Below are positions 24,266 to 35,400 of a stretch of 64,000 nucleotides of DNA, in pieces; position 1 is the stretch's first letter; each line of letters starts with the position of its first letter. The DNA is taken from the NCBI GenBank assembly GCA_963769905.1, contig CAVYNG010000002.1:1-64000 (forward strand). Reading direction: 5' to 3'. The notes under the pieces are model-generated. The model was given only the letters and a program-made list of their open reading frames with translations, was not told the DNA's origin and did not search any database. The position numbers were made by a program, and so were the translations under genes. Origin of the DNA: Bog-756 sp963769905 (GTDB lineage Bacteria; Actinomycetota; Acidimicrobiia; Acidimicrobiales; RAAP-2).

Positions 24266-27200
24266 ATGAAGAGACTCAGTGCAAGGTGGACACTGGGCGT
24301 GTCGGTCTTCAGCTTCAGAGCAGGGCGGCCGGGTGCGTGGTGGACGCGTATAGGTAGATCGGTTTGCGCCGGTCTTATCGCGGTCGTCGTCGGGACTGTC
24401 GTGGTCCCGACGGCAGTGAGCAGCGCGGCTGGTGCGACCGGTTGGCAGGTGGGCGCGACTTATCCGGCCGTGTCTCATGCCAGCGGTGTCGCCTGCCCGA
24501 CGACGAACGACTGCTACACGGTCGGAGCAACGACATCCGGTGGCGGTGCAATCCTGGCCAGCACCGACAACGGTTCCACCTGGACCGAACAGGTGGCGCC
24601 ACCAGGGACGGGCGGTCTCTCCGGCGTCGCGTGCCCGACGAGCACCGAGTGCTTCGCGGTCGGGCAGGTTGCCGGGGGCGGCGGTGCGGTGCTCTCCACG
24701 ACCGATGCCGGCGCGACCTGGTCGTCGCAGATACTCCCCTCAGGGACGAGTGCCCTCGTCGGCATCGCCTGTCCCTCCACCACGGTGTGCTTCGCGGTCG
24801 GAGCGGGATCCATCGTGGTCACGTCCAACGGCGGGTCGAACTGGTCGAGCCAATCCCTTCCACTTGGGATCGGCGGACTTTCCGGAGTCGCCTGCCCGTC
24901 GACGGTCGAGTGCGTCGCGATCGGTGCCGGCTTCGCAGGTGCCGCGATCGCCGTCACCACCGACGGCGCCACCTGGTCGAGCCGGACGGTCCCCTCGGGT
25001 GCGAACTTCCTGCCATACGGCGTCGCCTGCGCGTCACTCCTCGAGTGCTATGCGGTCGGGAGCGGCCCGAGTGGTGCGTACATCGTGGCGTCGACCGACG
25101 GCGGCGCGACCTGGACAGCGCAGAACGCCCCCTCCGGTGTGAACGACCTCAACGCCGTGACGTGTCCCGCCCCCGGCGTCTGCGACGCGGTCGGCTATGA
25201 GTTCGGCCTCGGCGCGATCATCAGTACGAGTGACGGCGGCGCCACGTGGAACTCCCTCACCGCGTCCTCTTCAGGCCTCTATTTCTACGGTGTCGCGTGC
25301 GCGTCCACCACGAACTGCAACGTCGTGGGGGAGAACGGGATCTCGTACGCGGGCGTCGATTTCACGACGACGGACGGTGGCTTCACCTGGACCGAGCACA
25401 TGATGCCCGACGGCGTGATGAACCTGGACGGTGTCGCCTGTCCCACCAGCAACAATTGCTACTCAGTCGGGACCGGTTCAGCAGGAGGATTCGTCACCGC
25501 TACTGCGGACGGCGGTATGACATGGACGGTCCAGTCCGTGCCGGCCGGGGTGACAGGGCTCACTGGCGTGGCCTGCTCGTCGGCCGACGACTGTGAGGCA
25601 GTCGGTTACGGGTTGGGCGGTGGAGTCATCCTGTCGACCACTAATGGCGCGACCTGGACCGAGCAGTCGGTGCCGTCCGGGGTCAACGAGCTCTTCTCGG
25701 TCGCTTGTCCCTCGTCGACCGCGTGCGCGGCCGTCGGGAGCGGACTGAGCGGTGCTGTGATCATCGACACGACGAACGCCGGCGGAACCTGGTCCTTCGA
25801 GACGGTCCCCTCGTCAGTCAACCAACTGTCGAGCATCGCGTGCCCGACGACCGCGGAGTGCTTCGCGACAGGCACCGGTCCGTTTGGCGCGTTCGTGCTC
25901 GCTACCACCGACGGAGGCGCGACCTGGACGAGCGAGACGGTGCCCGCGGCTGCTCAGGGATTGAGCGGCATCTCCTGTCCGTCCGCGACGGCCTGTTACG
26001 CGGTAGGCAGGAACTACACCAACTTCGTCGGCGTCGTGCTCGCAACGACCGACGGGGGCGCCACTTGGACGAGCCAGACCGTGCCTTCGGCCGCGCAGTC
26101 ACTCGCGGGAGTCGCTTGTCCGTCGGCTGCCGCCTGTTACGCGGTCGGGCAGAACTTCACGAGCGGCTCAGGTGTGGTCCTTGCGACCGCTGACGCAGGG
26201 ACGACGTGGAGCAGTCAGACAATTCCGGCCGACTCCGCACAGAGTCTTGCGAGCATCGCCTGTCCGTGGCCCATCCACTGCGACGCGGTGGGATCCGGGG
26301 TTGGGACGATCGGTGGCATCGTGCTCGACGGTCCCGATCCCGCGCCGGCCCCACCGACGATCACGACCAACAGCCCGCTGCCCGAAGGTCGGGTCGCGAT
26401 TCCGTACGCACTCTCTCTTGCCGCCACCGGAGGCGCCCCGGCCTACGGCTGGTCGGTGACTTCGGGGACACTCCCCACTGGGTTGAGCCTCGATCCGACG
26501 ACAGGCGAGCTTTCGGGCACACCGACGGCGTCCGGAACCTTCCACTTTGTCGTGGAGGTCAGCGATACGAACGATTTGAGCGCAACCGCGCCCTTGTCGG
26601 TCATGGTCGCTCCGGCACCCCCTCCTCCACCTCCACCTCCACCTCCACCTCCGCCCCCACCCGCGACGCTGCCGGTCCTCGGACCGACCGGGTACTACAT
26701 GGCCGCATCCGACGGTGAGGTGTTCGCGTACGGGGGCGCCGACCCGCACGGATCGGCGAGCGAACTGGTGCTCAACAAGCCCATCGTGAGCCTCGGCGCC
26801 ACCCCGTTGGGGACGGGCTACTGGCTGGTCGCCTCCGACGGCGGCGTCTTCGCCTACGGCGCCGCCGGGTACTACGGCTCGACCGGTGGCATCACCCTCA
26901 ACAAGCCGGTGGTCGGGATGTCCTCGACGGTCGACAGCGCCGGCTACTGGCTGGTGGCCGCCGACGGGGGCGTCTTCGTCTACGGCGACGCCACCTTCTA
27001 CGGTTCGACGGGCAACATGACCCTCAACAAGCCGGTGGTCGGGATGGCTTCGACCCCGGACGGCAAGGGCTACTGGTTGGTCGCCTCCGACGGCGGGGTG
27101 TTCGCCTTCGGCGACGCGACCTTCTACGGTTCGACGGGCGGCATGACCCTCAACAAGCCGGTGGTCGGGATGGCTTCGACCCCGGACGGCAAGGGCTACT

Positions 27201-27442
27201 GGTTGGTCGCCTCCGACGGCGGGGTCTTCGCCTACGGCGACGCCGCCTTCTACGGCTCGACCGGAAGCCTGATCCTCAACAAGCCGATGGTCGGGGTCGC
27301 GCGCACGCCGGACGGCAAGGGCTACTGGTTGGTCGCCTCCGACGGCGGGGTCTTCGCCTACGGCGACGCCGCCTTCCACGGCTCGCACGGTGGTTCGCCG
27401 CTCGCCGCTCCGGTGATCGGCATCGCGGGCGTCGCGGGCTGA
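24266..27442 (+). CDS. secreted BNR-type beta-propeller protein with Ig-like domain, polyPro linker and GYWLVASDGG repeats
   Basis: A 1058-residue exported protein. The signal/TM segment is about 30-60. About 14 repeats follow to residue 690 (GVACPTxxxCYAVG then TTDGGATW), which resemble YCF48/BNR propeller blades with a conserved Cys pair. A putative-Ig (He_PIG-like) domain is at about 695-780, then a Pro-only linker of about 14 residues. Six 43-residue GYWLVASDGGVFAYGDAxFYGSTG repeats end the protein. The same C-terminal repeats close the giant FN3 protein at 41 kb. I start at ATG 24266; the frame upstream is unlike protein. Probably binds or degrades carbohydrate at the surface, but catalytic residues are not evident. 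Confidence 0.82.
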   Translation: MKRLSARWTLGVSVFSFRAGRPGAWWTRIGRSVCAGLIAVVVGTVVVPTAVSSAAGATGWQVGATYPAVSHASGVACPTTNDCYTVGATTSGGGAILASTDNGSTWTEQVAPPGTGGLSGVACPTSTECFAVGQVAGGGGAVLSTTDAGATWSSQILPSGTSALVGIACPSTTVCFAVGAGSIVVTSNGGSNWSSQSLPLGIGGLSGVACPSTVECVAIGAGFAGAAIAVTTDGATWSSRTVPSGANFLPYGVACASLLECYAVGSGPSGAYIVASTDGGATWTAQNAPSGVNDLNAVTCPAPGVCDAVGYEFGLGAIISTSDGGATWNSLTASSSGLYFYGVACASTTNCNVVGENGISYAGVDFTTTDGGFTWTEHMMPDGVMNLDGVACPTSNNCYSVGTGSAGGFVTATADGGMTWTVQSVPAGVTGLTGVACSSADDCEAVGYGLGGGVILSTTNGATWTEQSVPSGVNELFSVACPSSTACAAVGSGLSGAVIIDTTNAGGTWSFETVPSSVNQLSSIACPTTAECFATGTGPFGAFVLATTDGGATWTSETVPAAAQGLSGISCPSATACYAVGRNYTNFVGVVLATTDGGATWTSQTVPSAAQSLAGVACPSAAACYAVGQNFTSGSGVVLATADAGTTWSSQTIPADSAQSLASIACPWPIHCDAVGSGVGTIGGIVLDGPDPAPAPPTITTNSPLPEGRVAIPYALSLAATGGAPAYGWSVTSGTLPTGLSLDPTTGELSGTPTASGTFHFVVEVSDTNDLSATAPLSVMVAPAPPPPPPPPPPPPPPPATLPVLGPTGYYMAASDGEVFAYGGADPHGSASELVLNKPIVSLGATPLGTGYWLVASDGGVFAYGAAGYYGSTGGITLNKPVVGMSSTVDSAGYWLVAADGGVFVYGDATFYGSTGNMTLNKPVVGMASTPDGKGYWLVASDGGVFAFGDATFYGSTGGMTLNKPVVGMASTPDGKGYWLVASDGGVFAYGDAAFYGSTGSLILNKPMVGVARTPDGKGYWLVASDGGVFAYGDAAFHGSHGGSPLAAPVIGIAGVAG
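26618..26660 (+). repeat. CCACCT tandem repeat (polyproline linker)
   Basis: Five to six copies of the hexamer CCACCT flanked by other proline codons. It encodes an uninterrupted proline linker between the Ig-like domain and the C-terminal repeats. Copy-number change would alter linker length but keep the frame. Confidence 0.9.
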
Positions 27443-27480
27443 CCGGTCTCGCTCCTCCGACCGCGCGGCCGAGGTCAGCG

Positions 27481-28257
27481 TTACGAGGCGGAGACCTCGT
27501 TGGTCGTCAGGGGTTCCGACGACGCAGCCTCGAGGCGCTCGGCGAGCGGGGCCAACCGCGAGCGCAGGTCTCTTGCGGTCGAAGAACGGGTCGCGAATCG
27601 CGCTTCGGATCCGTCGTGCAGGTGTACATCGATCACTGTCGTTCCCTGCTCGTCCGAGACAGGGTCCACGCGGCTCTCGGATGCCTCTTCGGTTTCCCGG
27701 ACCTCGAAGCTCGCGACGCGATCCCACGGGATGGTGAGGTGTCGGCGCCATCCGCGAAGTGAGATGCCCCGCGGCCCGAGGTCCATCACCTGGGCCATCC
27801 GAGTCGACTTGACTCTGGTGGTCCGAGAGAGCCCTCCGAGGTAGCGGACATCGACGATGGAGATCGTTCCCATCGAGCCGAACCGCTCGAAGACTCGATC
27901 ATCGCGCCACCACTCACCGCGCTCGACGGCCTCGAGGAGTTCACGACTTCGGTCGAGCCGTGCGCGTCGACGCTCCAAGTCGGCGCGCACCCTGTCAGCG
28001 CGCGCTCGAAGGGCCAGATGCACCGTGAAATCGTGGTCGTCCCCTCCCGAGATCGTGACGAGGCACCGCCGCCGGCCGAGGGCGTGAATCTCGAAGTCGG
28101 ATCGGAGGAGGCCGCACACGATCGCCGGTTCGAGATGGCGAAAGTGCAGTCGCCACTCGGCGTCGCACAACTCGAAGAGCCCCCGCTCAGGTGGGAGGAC
28201 GTGGCCCGCCGGCGAGCCGTCGTGCAACTGGATCCGGTAGAGGGTCGGTTTCGTCAT
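27481..28257 (-). CDS. hypothetical soluble protein
   Basis: 258 residues starting MTKPTLYRIQLHDGS. No signal peptide or membrane helix. A central Arg-rich helix (about 93-115, LRARADRVRADLERRRARL) separates an N-terminal domain from a C-terminal beta-rich part (GPRGISLRGWRRHLTIPWDRVASFEV) that looks PH-like. I do not recognise a family. The frame is open further upstream. AGGGGG lies 11 bp before the chosen ATG. Convergent with the propeller gene and followed at its 5' side by the GT2 gene on the same strand. Confidence 0.6.
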   Translation of the reverse strand: MTKPTLYRIQLHDGSPAGHVLPPERGLFELCDAEWRLHFRHLEPAIVCGLLRSDFEIHALGRRRCLVTISGGDDHDFTVHLALRARADRVRADLERRRARLDRSRELLEAVERGEWWRDDRVFERFGSMGTISIVDVRYLGGLSRTTRVKSTRMAQVMDLGPRGISLRGWRRHLTIPWDRVASFEVRETEEASESRVDPVSDEQGTTVIDVHLHDGSEARFATRSSTARDLRSRLAPLAERLEAASSEPLTTNEVSAS

Positions 28258-28393
28258 CAGGTGACGCACCCCCTGATCGTTCCCACGCAGTTGCCGGCGC
28301 ATCGTGCCGGAAGCCGACAAGTCCGAGTTCAGCGACGGGCCGCCCACGACCCGCCGGCCGAATCTACCGCGGCGGCGAGACGGTCCGATTGGA

Positions 28394-29344
28394 TCAGCTG
28401 ATCTCGTCGACGATGGTCGACAGCATCGCCCAAGTCGCCCCCGAGCGGCGCGGTACGAAAGCGGTCTGTTCGGCCGCCCGACGGGTACCCCGTTTGCGCT
28501 CGAGATGGATCGTCCGGAGCACCCTGATCCCGTCGGAGAGCGCGTGGAGGTTGCTGCGACCGTAGAAGCGGCTCCGCTCGAAGCTCGGCACCTCGCACAC
28601 ACGCAATCGAGCCTTGGCGATGCGCACATTGATGAGGGTTTCCACCTCGAAGCCGTCCCCCCAGAGCATCGCGCGCTCGTTGTTCCCCTCGACATCGGTT
28701 GGCTCGAGTGCGATGGTCTCGAGACAGTCCCTTCGGAACGCGTTGTACCCGTAGCAGAGGTCGGTGTAGCGGGTCCCGTAAAGGAGATTGACGAGACGGA
28801 TCAGCCAAGAGTTCCCGAACTGCCGGAACCGGCTGATGTCACTGCTCCCCGCGCCTTGGATGAATCGGGAACCTTTTGCGAAGTCGGCGCCTTGACGAAG
28901 GGCCTCGACGAAGCGTGGGATCTCTGCCGGATCGGTCGAGCCGTCGGCGTCAAGGGTGACGATGAAGTCGCCGGTCGCCATCTCGAACCCACACGCCAGA
29001 GCGTTGCCTTTGCCGCTCCGGGTCTGTCCGACGACGATGATCCCGGGGTGAGACCTTCGGGCGACCCCGACGGTCCGATCGGTGGAGCCGCCATCGACGA
29101 GGATCACCTCGTGCAGGTGCTCGGGAAGGGCAGCGAGCACGTGTGGAAGGTTCCGCTCCTCGTTCAAGGCGGGGATCACCACGGTCACCGTCGGGTTTGC
29201 TCCCTCGAGGGCGGACTCTGCCGCGCCGCCTTGGGGATCTTCGTTGAGCCGTGTGCGCGGCGGATGCTCGAAAGATCGGAGGGTTCCGGCTCGCTTCTTC
29301 GTGAGCGGGTGATTCCCAACCGGACGTGCGCTCGTCTCGGTCAT
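28394..29344 (-). CDS. family 2 glycosyltransferase, dolichol/polyprenyl-phosphate mannosyltransferase-like
   Basis: 316 residues. VTVVIPALNEERNL (53-66) and the DAD metal motif at 132-134 (VTLDADGSTDP) are those of DPM1/Ppm1-type GT2 enzymes, which load sugars onto polyprenyl phosphate. Like bacterial DPM1 it lacks transmembrane helices. I use the ATG at 29344; the frame runs on to 29566, but that part is not family-like. The product could feed protein O-mannosylation or glycan assembly of the large Thr/Ser-rich surface proteins on either side; this is inference. Confidence 0.85.
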   Translation of the reverse strand: MTETSARPVGNHPLTKKRAGTLRSFEHPPRTRLNEDPQGGAAESALEGANPTVTVVIPALNEERNLPHVLAALPEHLHEVILVDGGSTDRTVGVARRSHPGIIVVGQTRSGKGNALACGFEMATGDFIVTLDADGSTDPAEIPRFVEALRQGADFAKGSRFIQGAGSSDISRFRQFGNSWLIRLVNLLYGTRYTDLCYGYNAFRRDCLETIALEPTDVEGNNERAMLWGDGFEVETLINVRIAKARLRVCEVPSFERSRFYGRSNLHALSDGIRVLRTIHLERKRGTRRAAEQTAFVPRRSGATWAMLSTIVDEIS

Positions 29345-30145
29345 CGGAGGACCGCCTTGCGCGATCCGAATCGGGGTGACCCGCAGGGGTCGCCACCCGG
29401 ACTCGGAAGTCGGCCGATCGTGCGATCGCCCCTTCCGCACTCCCACACGCCGCTCATTTCCGTCCCCGCCCTTCCGGCATTTCACCACACCGCTGTCCCA
29501 GGACGCCTGACCACCGGGACCTCCGACTCGACCGCTGATGCGGTCGCCGTGTCCGTCGTGATTCACGACAGGATGCGGTGAAGCCGGAGGGTTCCTTTCT
29601 CCCCCCAGGTGATCGCCTGATTCGGCTGAATTGTGTCAGGAGTGCCCGAGGCGGTCAATCGGAACTCCTCTGAGCGTACGCTCAGTGTCAGTGGGCGTAC
29701 TGTGAGTGATTCTTTGTGATTAATTGGTCCGGCCCAGCACAGCAATCCGACCCATTTCGGACCGCCGGTCGAGTGACGATCGGGTGGGATGCCCCGAGCC
29801 GCTCTCACCTGTTCTCCCCTGCGTGGTGGTGCGGTGCGGCCTCGAGGTCATCGCAGAACGGGTGAGAGGAGGCGTTCTGGCGCCTGAACTGGGACGGAGC
29901 CCATGGGGTCCTCGGGGTCCCGTCTTTCCGATCGGCACGGATGACCGCGAGGGTTGCGTGACCGCTCGACGAGCGGCACGCGCAGGCCCAACCCCTGCGG
30001 CTGTCGAAGGCGGTGCATATCGGAGGGTCCGAGAATCGCTCAATCGTGGCCCCCGGATCCGGCGCCCACCCCCTGGAATGCCGAAGATCAATGTGGAATG
30101 ATGGCCGGGGGCGGGCGCGGGCGAATCCGCCGAAGGGGACGGTTG
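29345..30145. other. 801-bp divergent intergenic region
   Basis: It lies between the GT2 gene and the giant repeat gene. Local composition falls noticeably around 29600-29740. Frames crossing it are non-coding in character. It contains the 16-bp palindrome described separately, an inverted repeat CCGCTC/GAGCGG near 29962-29976, and GAAGGGG before the giant gene start. It is the largest non-coding stretch in the window, suited to complex regulation of the giant gene. Confidence 0.55.
29670..29705. promoter_or_regulatory. 16-bp perfect palindrome and degenerate second copy
   Basis: CTGAGCGTACGCTCAG at 29670-29685 is a perfect palindrome. A related TGGGCGTACTGTGA starts at 29692, exactly 21 bp after TGAGCGTACGCTCA, placing both on the same face of the helix. 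This pattern is typical of operators for dimeric regulators such as the TetR family. It sits about 460 bp upstream of the giant gene and 325 bp upstream of the GT2 start. Confidence 0.55.
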
Positions 30146-30289
30146 ATGGTTAGTCCAGGCGGCAGAATCCGCACGTTCGGGTTTGCCCGAAAGGCGTTGG
30201 TACGGCTTGTCCTCGCGGGCGCGCTCACCCTCGGGCTGACCTCGATGGGGATTGTGGCCACCTCGACCACGCCGGCGGGCGCAGACACG

Positions 30290-32140
30290 CCCGGCTTGAT
30301 CTCGGGAACGGTGGTCGACGCATCCACCTCGACGCCGCTCGCGGGGATCTGCGTCGACGCGATCGAAAACGGTGACCAGGGTGGCGCCGGCGAGGCGACC
30401 ACCGCGTCGAACGGCACCTACACCATCAGCGGTCTGCCGGCCGGCGCGTACACGGTCACCTTCACTTCGAACTCCGGGTGCGGCAACACGCACAACTATC
30501 TCGGAACAGTGGTACAACGGACAGTCCTCGGCCAACGGCGCGACACCGGTGAATGTCACCGCGGGTGTGACCACACCGAACATCAACGCCTCGCTGCTCC
30601 TCGTCGGGACCATTACCGGGACGGTGACCGCGGCAGCAGGGCGGAGCGCCGCTTCTGGCATCTGCGTCTCGGCCGCTGGAGAGGAGCGGCCCGGGCTTCG
30701 GCTTCGGCCCGACGGGCTCGACGGCACGTACACGATACGTCGCCTGGTGACGGGAAATTACACCATCGAGTTTTCGGCCAGTGGGTGCGGCAACACCTCG
30801 AACCTCTTGCCGCAGTGGTACAACAGCGAGTCGTCTGCTTCGGCGGCGAATCAGGTAGCGGTGACAGCTGGGGTCGACGACCTCCAACATCAACGCGGCG
30901 ATGGTGGCGGGCGGGGCGATCAGCGGCACGGTCACCGCGTCGGTCGGAGGTGCCGCCATCGGTGGGATCTGCGTGAGTGCGCTCCAGGGCAGCTCGACCA
31001 GCGGCAGCGCCTCTACCGGATCGGACGGCACCTACACCATCAGCCAGCTCCCGACCGGTTCCTACACGGTCGAGTTCGCATCCGGATGCGGCGACACCGG
31101 CAGCTACCTCCCGCAGTGGTACAACAGCCAATCCAGTGCGGGCAGCGCGAACTCAGTGTCAGTGACCGACGGCCTCACCACCTCAGGAATCAACGGGCTC
31201 TGCCTCCCGGCGGCGTCATGACCGGCACGGTGACCGCTGCAAACGGCGGAACGGATCTCCAGGGGATCTGCGTCAACGCCAGCCAGAACGGGGGGACCGG
31301 CACCGGGAGCACCTCGACCGCGGCAAACGGCTCCTACGCCATCGAAAACCTGCCGACCGGCCAATACATGATCGGCTTCGCCCAGTGGCTGCGGCAACAG
31401 CTCGGCACCTATGCCAGCAGTGGTACAACAACGAATCCACGTCCACTTTGGCGCCAATCCGGTAGCGGTGACAGCGGGCTCGACAACGTCCAACATCAAC
31501 GCGGCGATGGCTGGCGGGCGGAGCGATCAGCCGGCACGGTCACCGCCGCGACCGGCGGCGGCCGATTACTCTGGCATTTGCGTCCTCGCGACCATCCAGG
31601 GTGGCAGCACGCCGGGATCGGCTCGACGGTTACGAAGTGGCGGTCTTTACACGATCGGGCTGCTTCCAAGTGGCACGTACACGATCGAATTCATGTCCGG
31701 GTGCGGCAACACCGGTAGCTACTCCCCGCAGTGGTACAACGGCACTCCTCCGGCGCTGCATCGCAGGGTCGTGCGAGCCTATTTCGTCGCGACCGGCGCC
31801 AATGTGACCGGGATCAATGCCGCCATGCAGCCCACTGAATCCACTGGTTTCATCTCGGGCACCGTCACGGCAGCCGGGGGCGGTGGGCTTGCCTCGGTGT
31901 GCGCCACGGCTACGCAGAACGGCGGGGCTGGCTTCGGGTCGACGATCACCTTCACGGGTGGCCTCTACACGATCAATGGGCTTCTCCCGGGCGCTTACAC
32001 AGTCGACTTCGAGTGGTGCGGCATCACCGGTTCGTATGCAGAGCAGTGGTACAAGAACCAGAGTTCCTCTAGGCCGCCAACCCCGTGTCGGTTACAGCTG
32101 GAGCGACCACCTCCGAACATCAACGCGGCAATGGTGGCGA
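30290..32140 (+). repeat. six carboxypeptidase-regulatory-like units, about 300 bp each
   Basis: Each unit, read across frames, runs SGTVTAAxGG, GICVxA, YTIxxLPxGxYTVxF, GCGNTxxY, QWYNxxSS, VTAGxTTxNINAAM. Units start near 30290, 30603, 30890, 31200, 31500 and 31840. The Cys pair (GICV and GCGN) is conserved in most of them. They diverge clearly at DNA level, so the indels within them are harder to blame on repeat mis-assembly. Confidence 0.75.
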
Positions 32141-32449
32141 TCTCTCCACCTGGGGCACCGACCGGCGTCACGGCCTCTCCGGGAGCCGAAGTGCCACAGT
32201 CAGCTGGACCGCTCCGGGCTCCAACGGCGGCTCCGCTGATCGCCAGTTACACAGTGACTGCCGCCGACTCGACCAAGTCTGCCAATGGCGGCGAGACCTG
32301 CACCACGACCGGCGCGCTCAGCTGCACGTCACCGGCCTCACCAACGGCGATTCAGCTACACCTTCACCGTCACCGCGACCAACGCTGCCGGCACGGGTCC
32401 GCCCTCGGCTGTGTCGAATTCGGTCAAGCCGGCCGGCAGTAGCCACCCG

Positions 32450-35400
32450 GCGCCCCGACCGGCGTCTCGGCCACCAACGGGCAGAACGCCAGCTCCAGGG
32501 TGACCTGGAGTGCCGCGCCTCGGCGAACGGGAGCCCGATCAGCGGCTACACGGTGACCGCGGCCGACTCGACCACCTCGGCCAACGGCGGGGAGACCTGC
32601 CCACGACCGGCGCGCTCAACTGCATCGTCACCGGCCTCACCAACGGCGACAGCTACACCTTCACCGTCACCGCGACCAACGGCATCGGGACCGGGCCCTC
32701 CTCCTCGCCGTCGAGCCCGGTCACCCCTGCCGCAGTCACCCGGCGCCCCGACCGGCGTCTCGGCCACCAACGGGCAGAACGCGAGCTCCAAGGTGACCTG
32801 GAGTGCCGCGCCCATCGAACGGGAGCCCGATCAGCGGCTACACGGTGACCGCGGCCGACTCGACCACCTCGGCCAACGGCGGGGAGACCTGCACCACGAC
32901 CGGCGCGCTCAACTGCATCGTCACCGGCCTCACCAACGGCGACAGCTACACCTTCACCGTCACCGCGACCAACGGCATCGGGACCGGGCCCTCCTCCTCG
33001 CCGTCGAGCCCGGTCACCCCTGCCGCGGTCACCCGGCGCCCCGACCGGCGTCTCGGCCACCAACGGGCAGAACGCGAGCTCCAAGGTGACCTGGAGTGCC
33101 GCGCCGCTCGAACGGGAGCCCGATCAGCGGCTACACGGTGACCGCGGCCGACTCGACCACCTCGGCCAACGGCGGGGAGACCTGCACCACGACCGGCGCG
33201 CTCAACTGCATCGTCACCGGCCTCACCAACGGCGACAGCTACACCTTCACCGTCACCGCGACCAACGGCATCGGGACCGGGCCCTCCTCCTCGCCGTCGA
33301 GCCCGGTCACCCCTGCCGCGTCACCCGGCGCCCCGACCGGCGTCTCGGCCACCAACGGGCAAACGCGAGCTCCAAGGTCACCTGGAGTGCCGCGCCCTCG
33401 AACGGGAGCCCGATCAGCGGCTACACGGTGACCGCGGCCGACTCGACCACCTCGGCCAACGGCGGGGAGACCTGCACCACGACCGGCGCGCTCAACTGCA
33501 TCGTCACCGGCCTCACCAACGGCGACAGCTACACCTTCACCGTCACCGCGACCAACGGCATCGGGACCGGGCCCTCCTCCTCGCCGTCGAGCCCGGTCAC
33601 CCCTGCCGCGTCACCCGGCGCCCCGACCGGCGTCTCGGCCACCAACGGGCAGAACGCGAGCTCCAAGGTCACCTGGAGTGCCGCGCCCGTCGAACGGGAG
33701 CCCGATCAGCGGCTACACGGTGACCGCGGCCGACTCGACCACCTCGGCCAACGGCGGGGAGACCTGCACCACGACCGGCGCGCTCAACTGCATCGTCACC
33801 GGCCTCACCAACGGCGACAGCTACACCTTCACCGTCACCGCGACCAACGGCATCGGGACCGGGCCCTCCTCCTCGCCGTCGAGCCCGGTCACCCCTGCCG
33901 CGGTCACCCGGCGCCCCGACCGGCGTCTCGGCCACCAACGGGCAGAACGCGAGTCCAAGGTGACCTGGAGTGCCGCGCCCTCGAACGGGAGCCCGATCAG
34001 CGGCTACACGGTGACCGCGGCCGACTCGACCACCTCGGCCAACGGCGGGGAGACCTGCACCACGACCGGCGCGCTCAACTGCATCGTCACCGGCCTCACC
34101 AACGGCGACAGCTACACCTTCACCGTCACCGCGACCAACGGCATCGGGACCGGGCCCTCCTCCTCGCCGTCGAGCCCGGTCACCCCTGCCGCGTCACCCG
34201 GCGCCCCGACCGGCGTCTCGGCCACCAACGGGCAGAACGCGAGCTCCAAGGTCACCTGGAGTGCCGCGCCCTCGAACGGGAGCCCGATCAGCGGCTACAC
34301 GGTGACCGCGGCCGACTCGACCACCTCGGCCAACGGCGGGCGAGACCTGCACCAGGACCCGGTCCGCTCAACTGCACCGTCACCGGCCTCACCAACGGCG
34401 ACAGCTACACCTTCACCGTCACCGCGACCAACGGCATCGGGACCGGGCCCTCCTCCTCGCGTCGAGCCCGGTCACCCCTGCCGCGTCACCCGGCGCCCCG
34501 ACCGGCGTCTCGGCCACCAACGGGCAGAACGCGAGCTCCAAGGTCACCTGGAGTGCCGCGCCCGTCGAACGGGAGCCCGATCAGCGGCTACACGGTGACC
34601 GCGGCCGACTCGACCACCTCGGCCAACGGCGGGGAGACCTGCACCACGACCGGCGCGCTCAACTGCATCGTCACCGGCCTCACCAACGGCGACAGCTACA
34701 CCTTCACCGTCACCGCGACCAACGGCATCGGGACCGGGCCCTCCTCCTCGCCGTCGAGCCCGGTCACCCCTGCCGCGTCACCCGGCGCCCCGACCGGCGT
34801 CTCGGCCACCACGGGCAGAACGCGAGCTCCAAGGTGACCTGGAGTGCCGCGCCCTCGAACGGGAGCCCGATCAGCGGCTACACGGTGACCGCGGCCGACT
34901 CGACCACCTCGGCCAACGGCGGGGAGACCTGCACCACGACCGGCGCGCTCAACTGCATCGTCACCGGCCTCACCAACGGCGACAGCTACACCTTCACCGT
35001 CACCGCGACCAACGGCATCGGGACCGGGCCCTCCTCCTCGCCGTCGAGCCCGGTCACCCCTGCCGCGTTACCCGGTGCCCCGACCGGCGTCTCGGCCACC
35101 AACGGGCAGAACGCGAGCTCCAAGGTGACCTGGAGTGCCGCGCCCTCGAACGGGGAGCCCGATCAGCGGCTACACGGTGACCGCGGCCGACTCGACCACC
35201 TCGGCCAACGGCGGGGAGACCTGCACCACGACCAGCGCCGCTCAACTGCACCGTCACCGGCCTCACCAACGGCGACAGCTACACCTTCACCGTCACCGCG
35301 ACCAACGGCATCGGGACCGGGCCCTCCTCCTCGCCGTCGAGCCCGGTCACCCCTGCGACGCGTCACCCGGCGCCCCGACCGGCGTCTCGGCCACCAACGG

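Noticed and set aside
26168..27751. Minus-strand 527-codon frame over the propeller gene C-terminus
   Set aside because: Shadow: its repeats mirror the GYWLVASDGG repeats.
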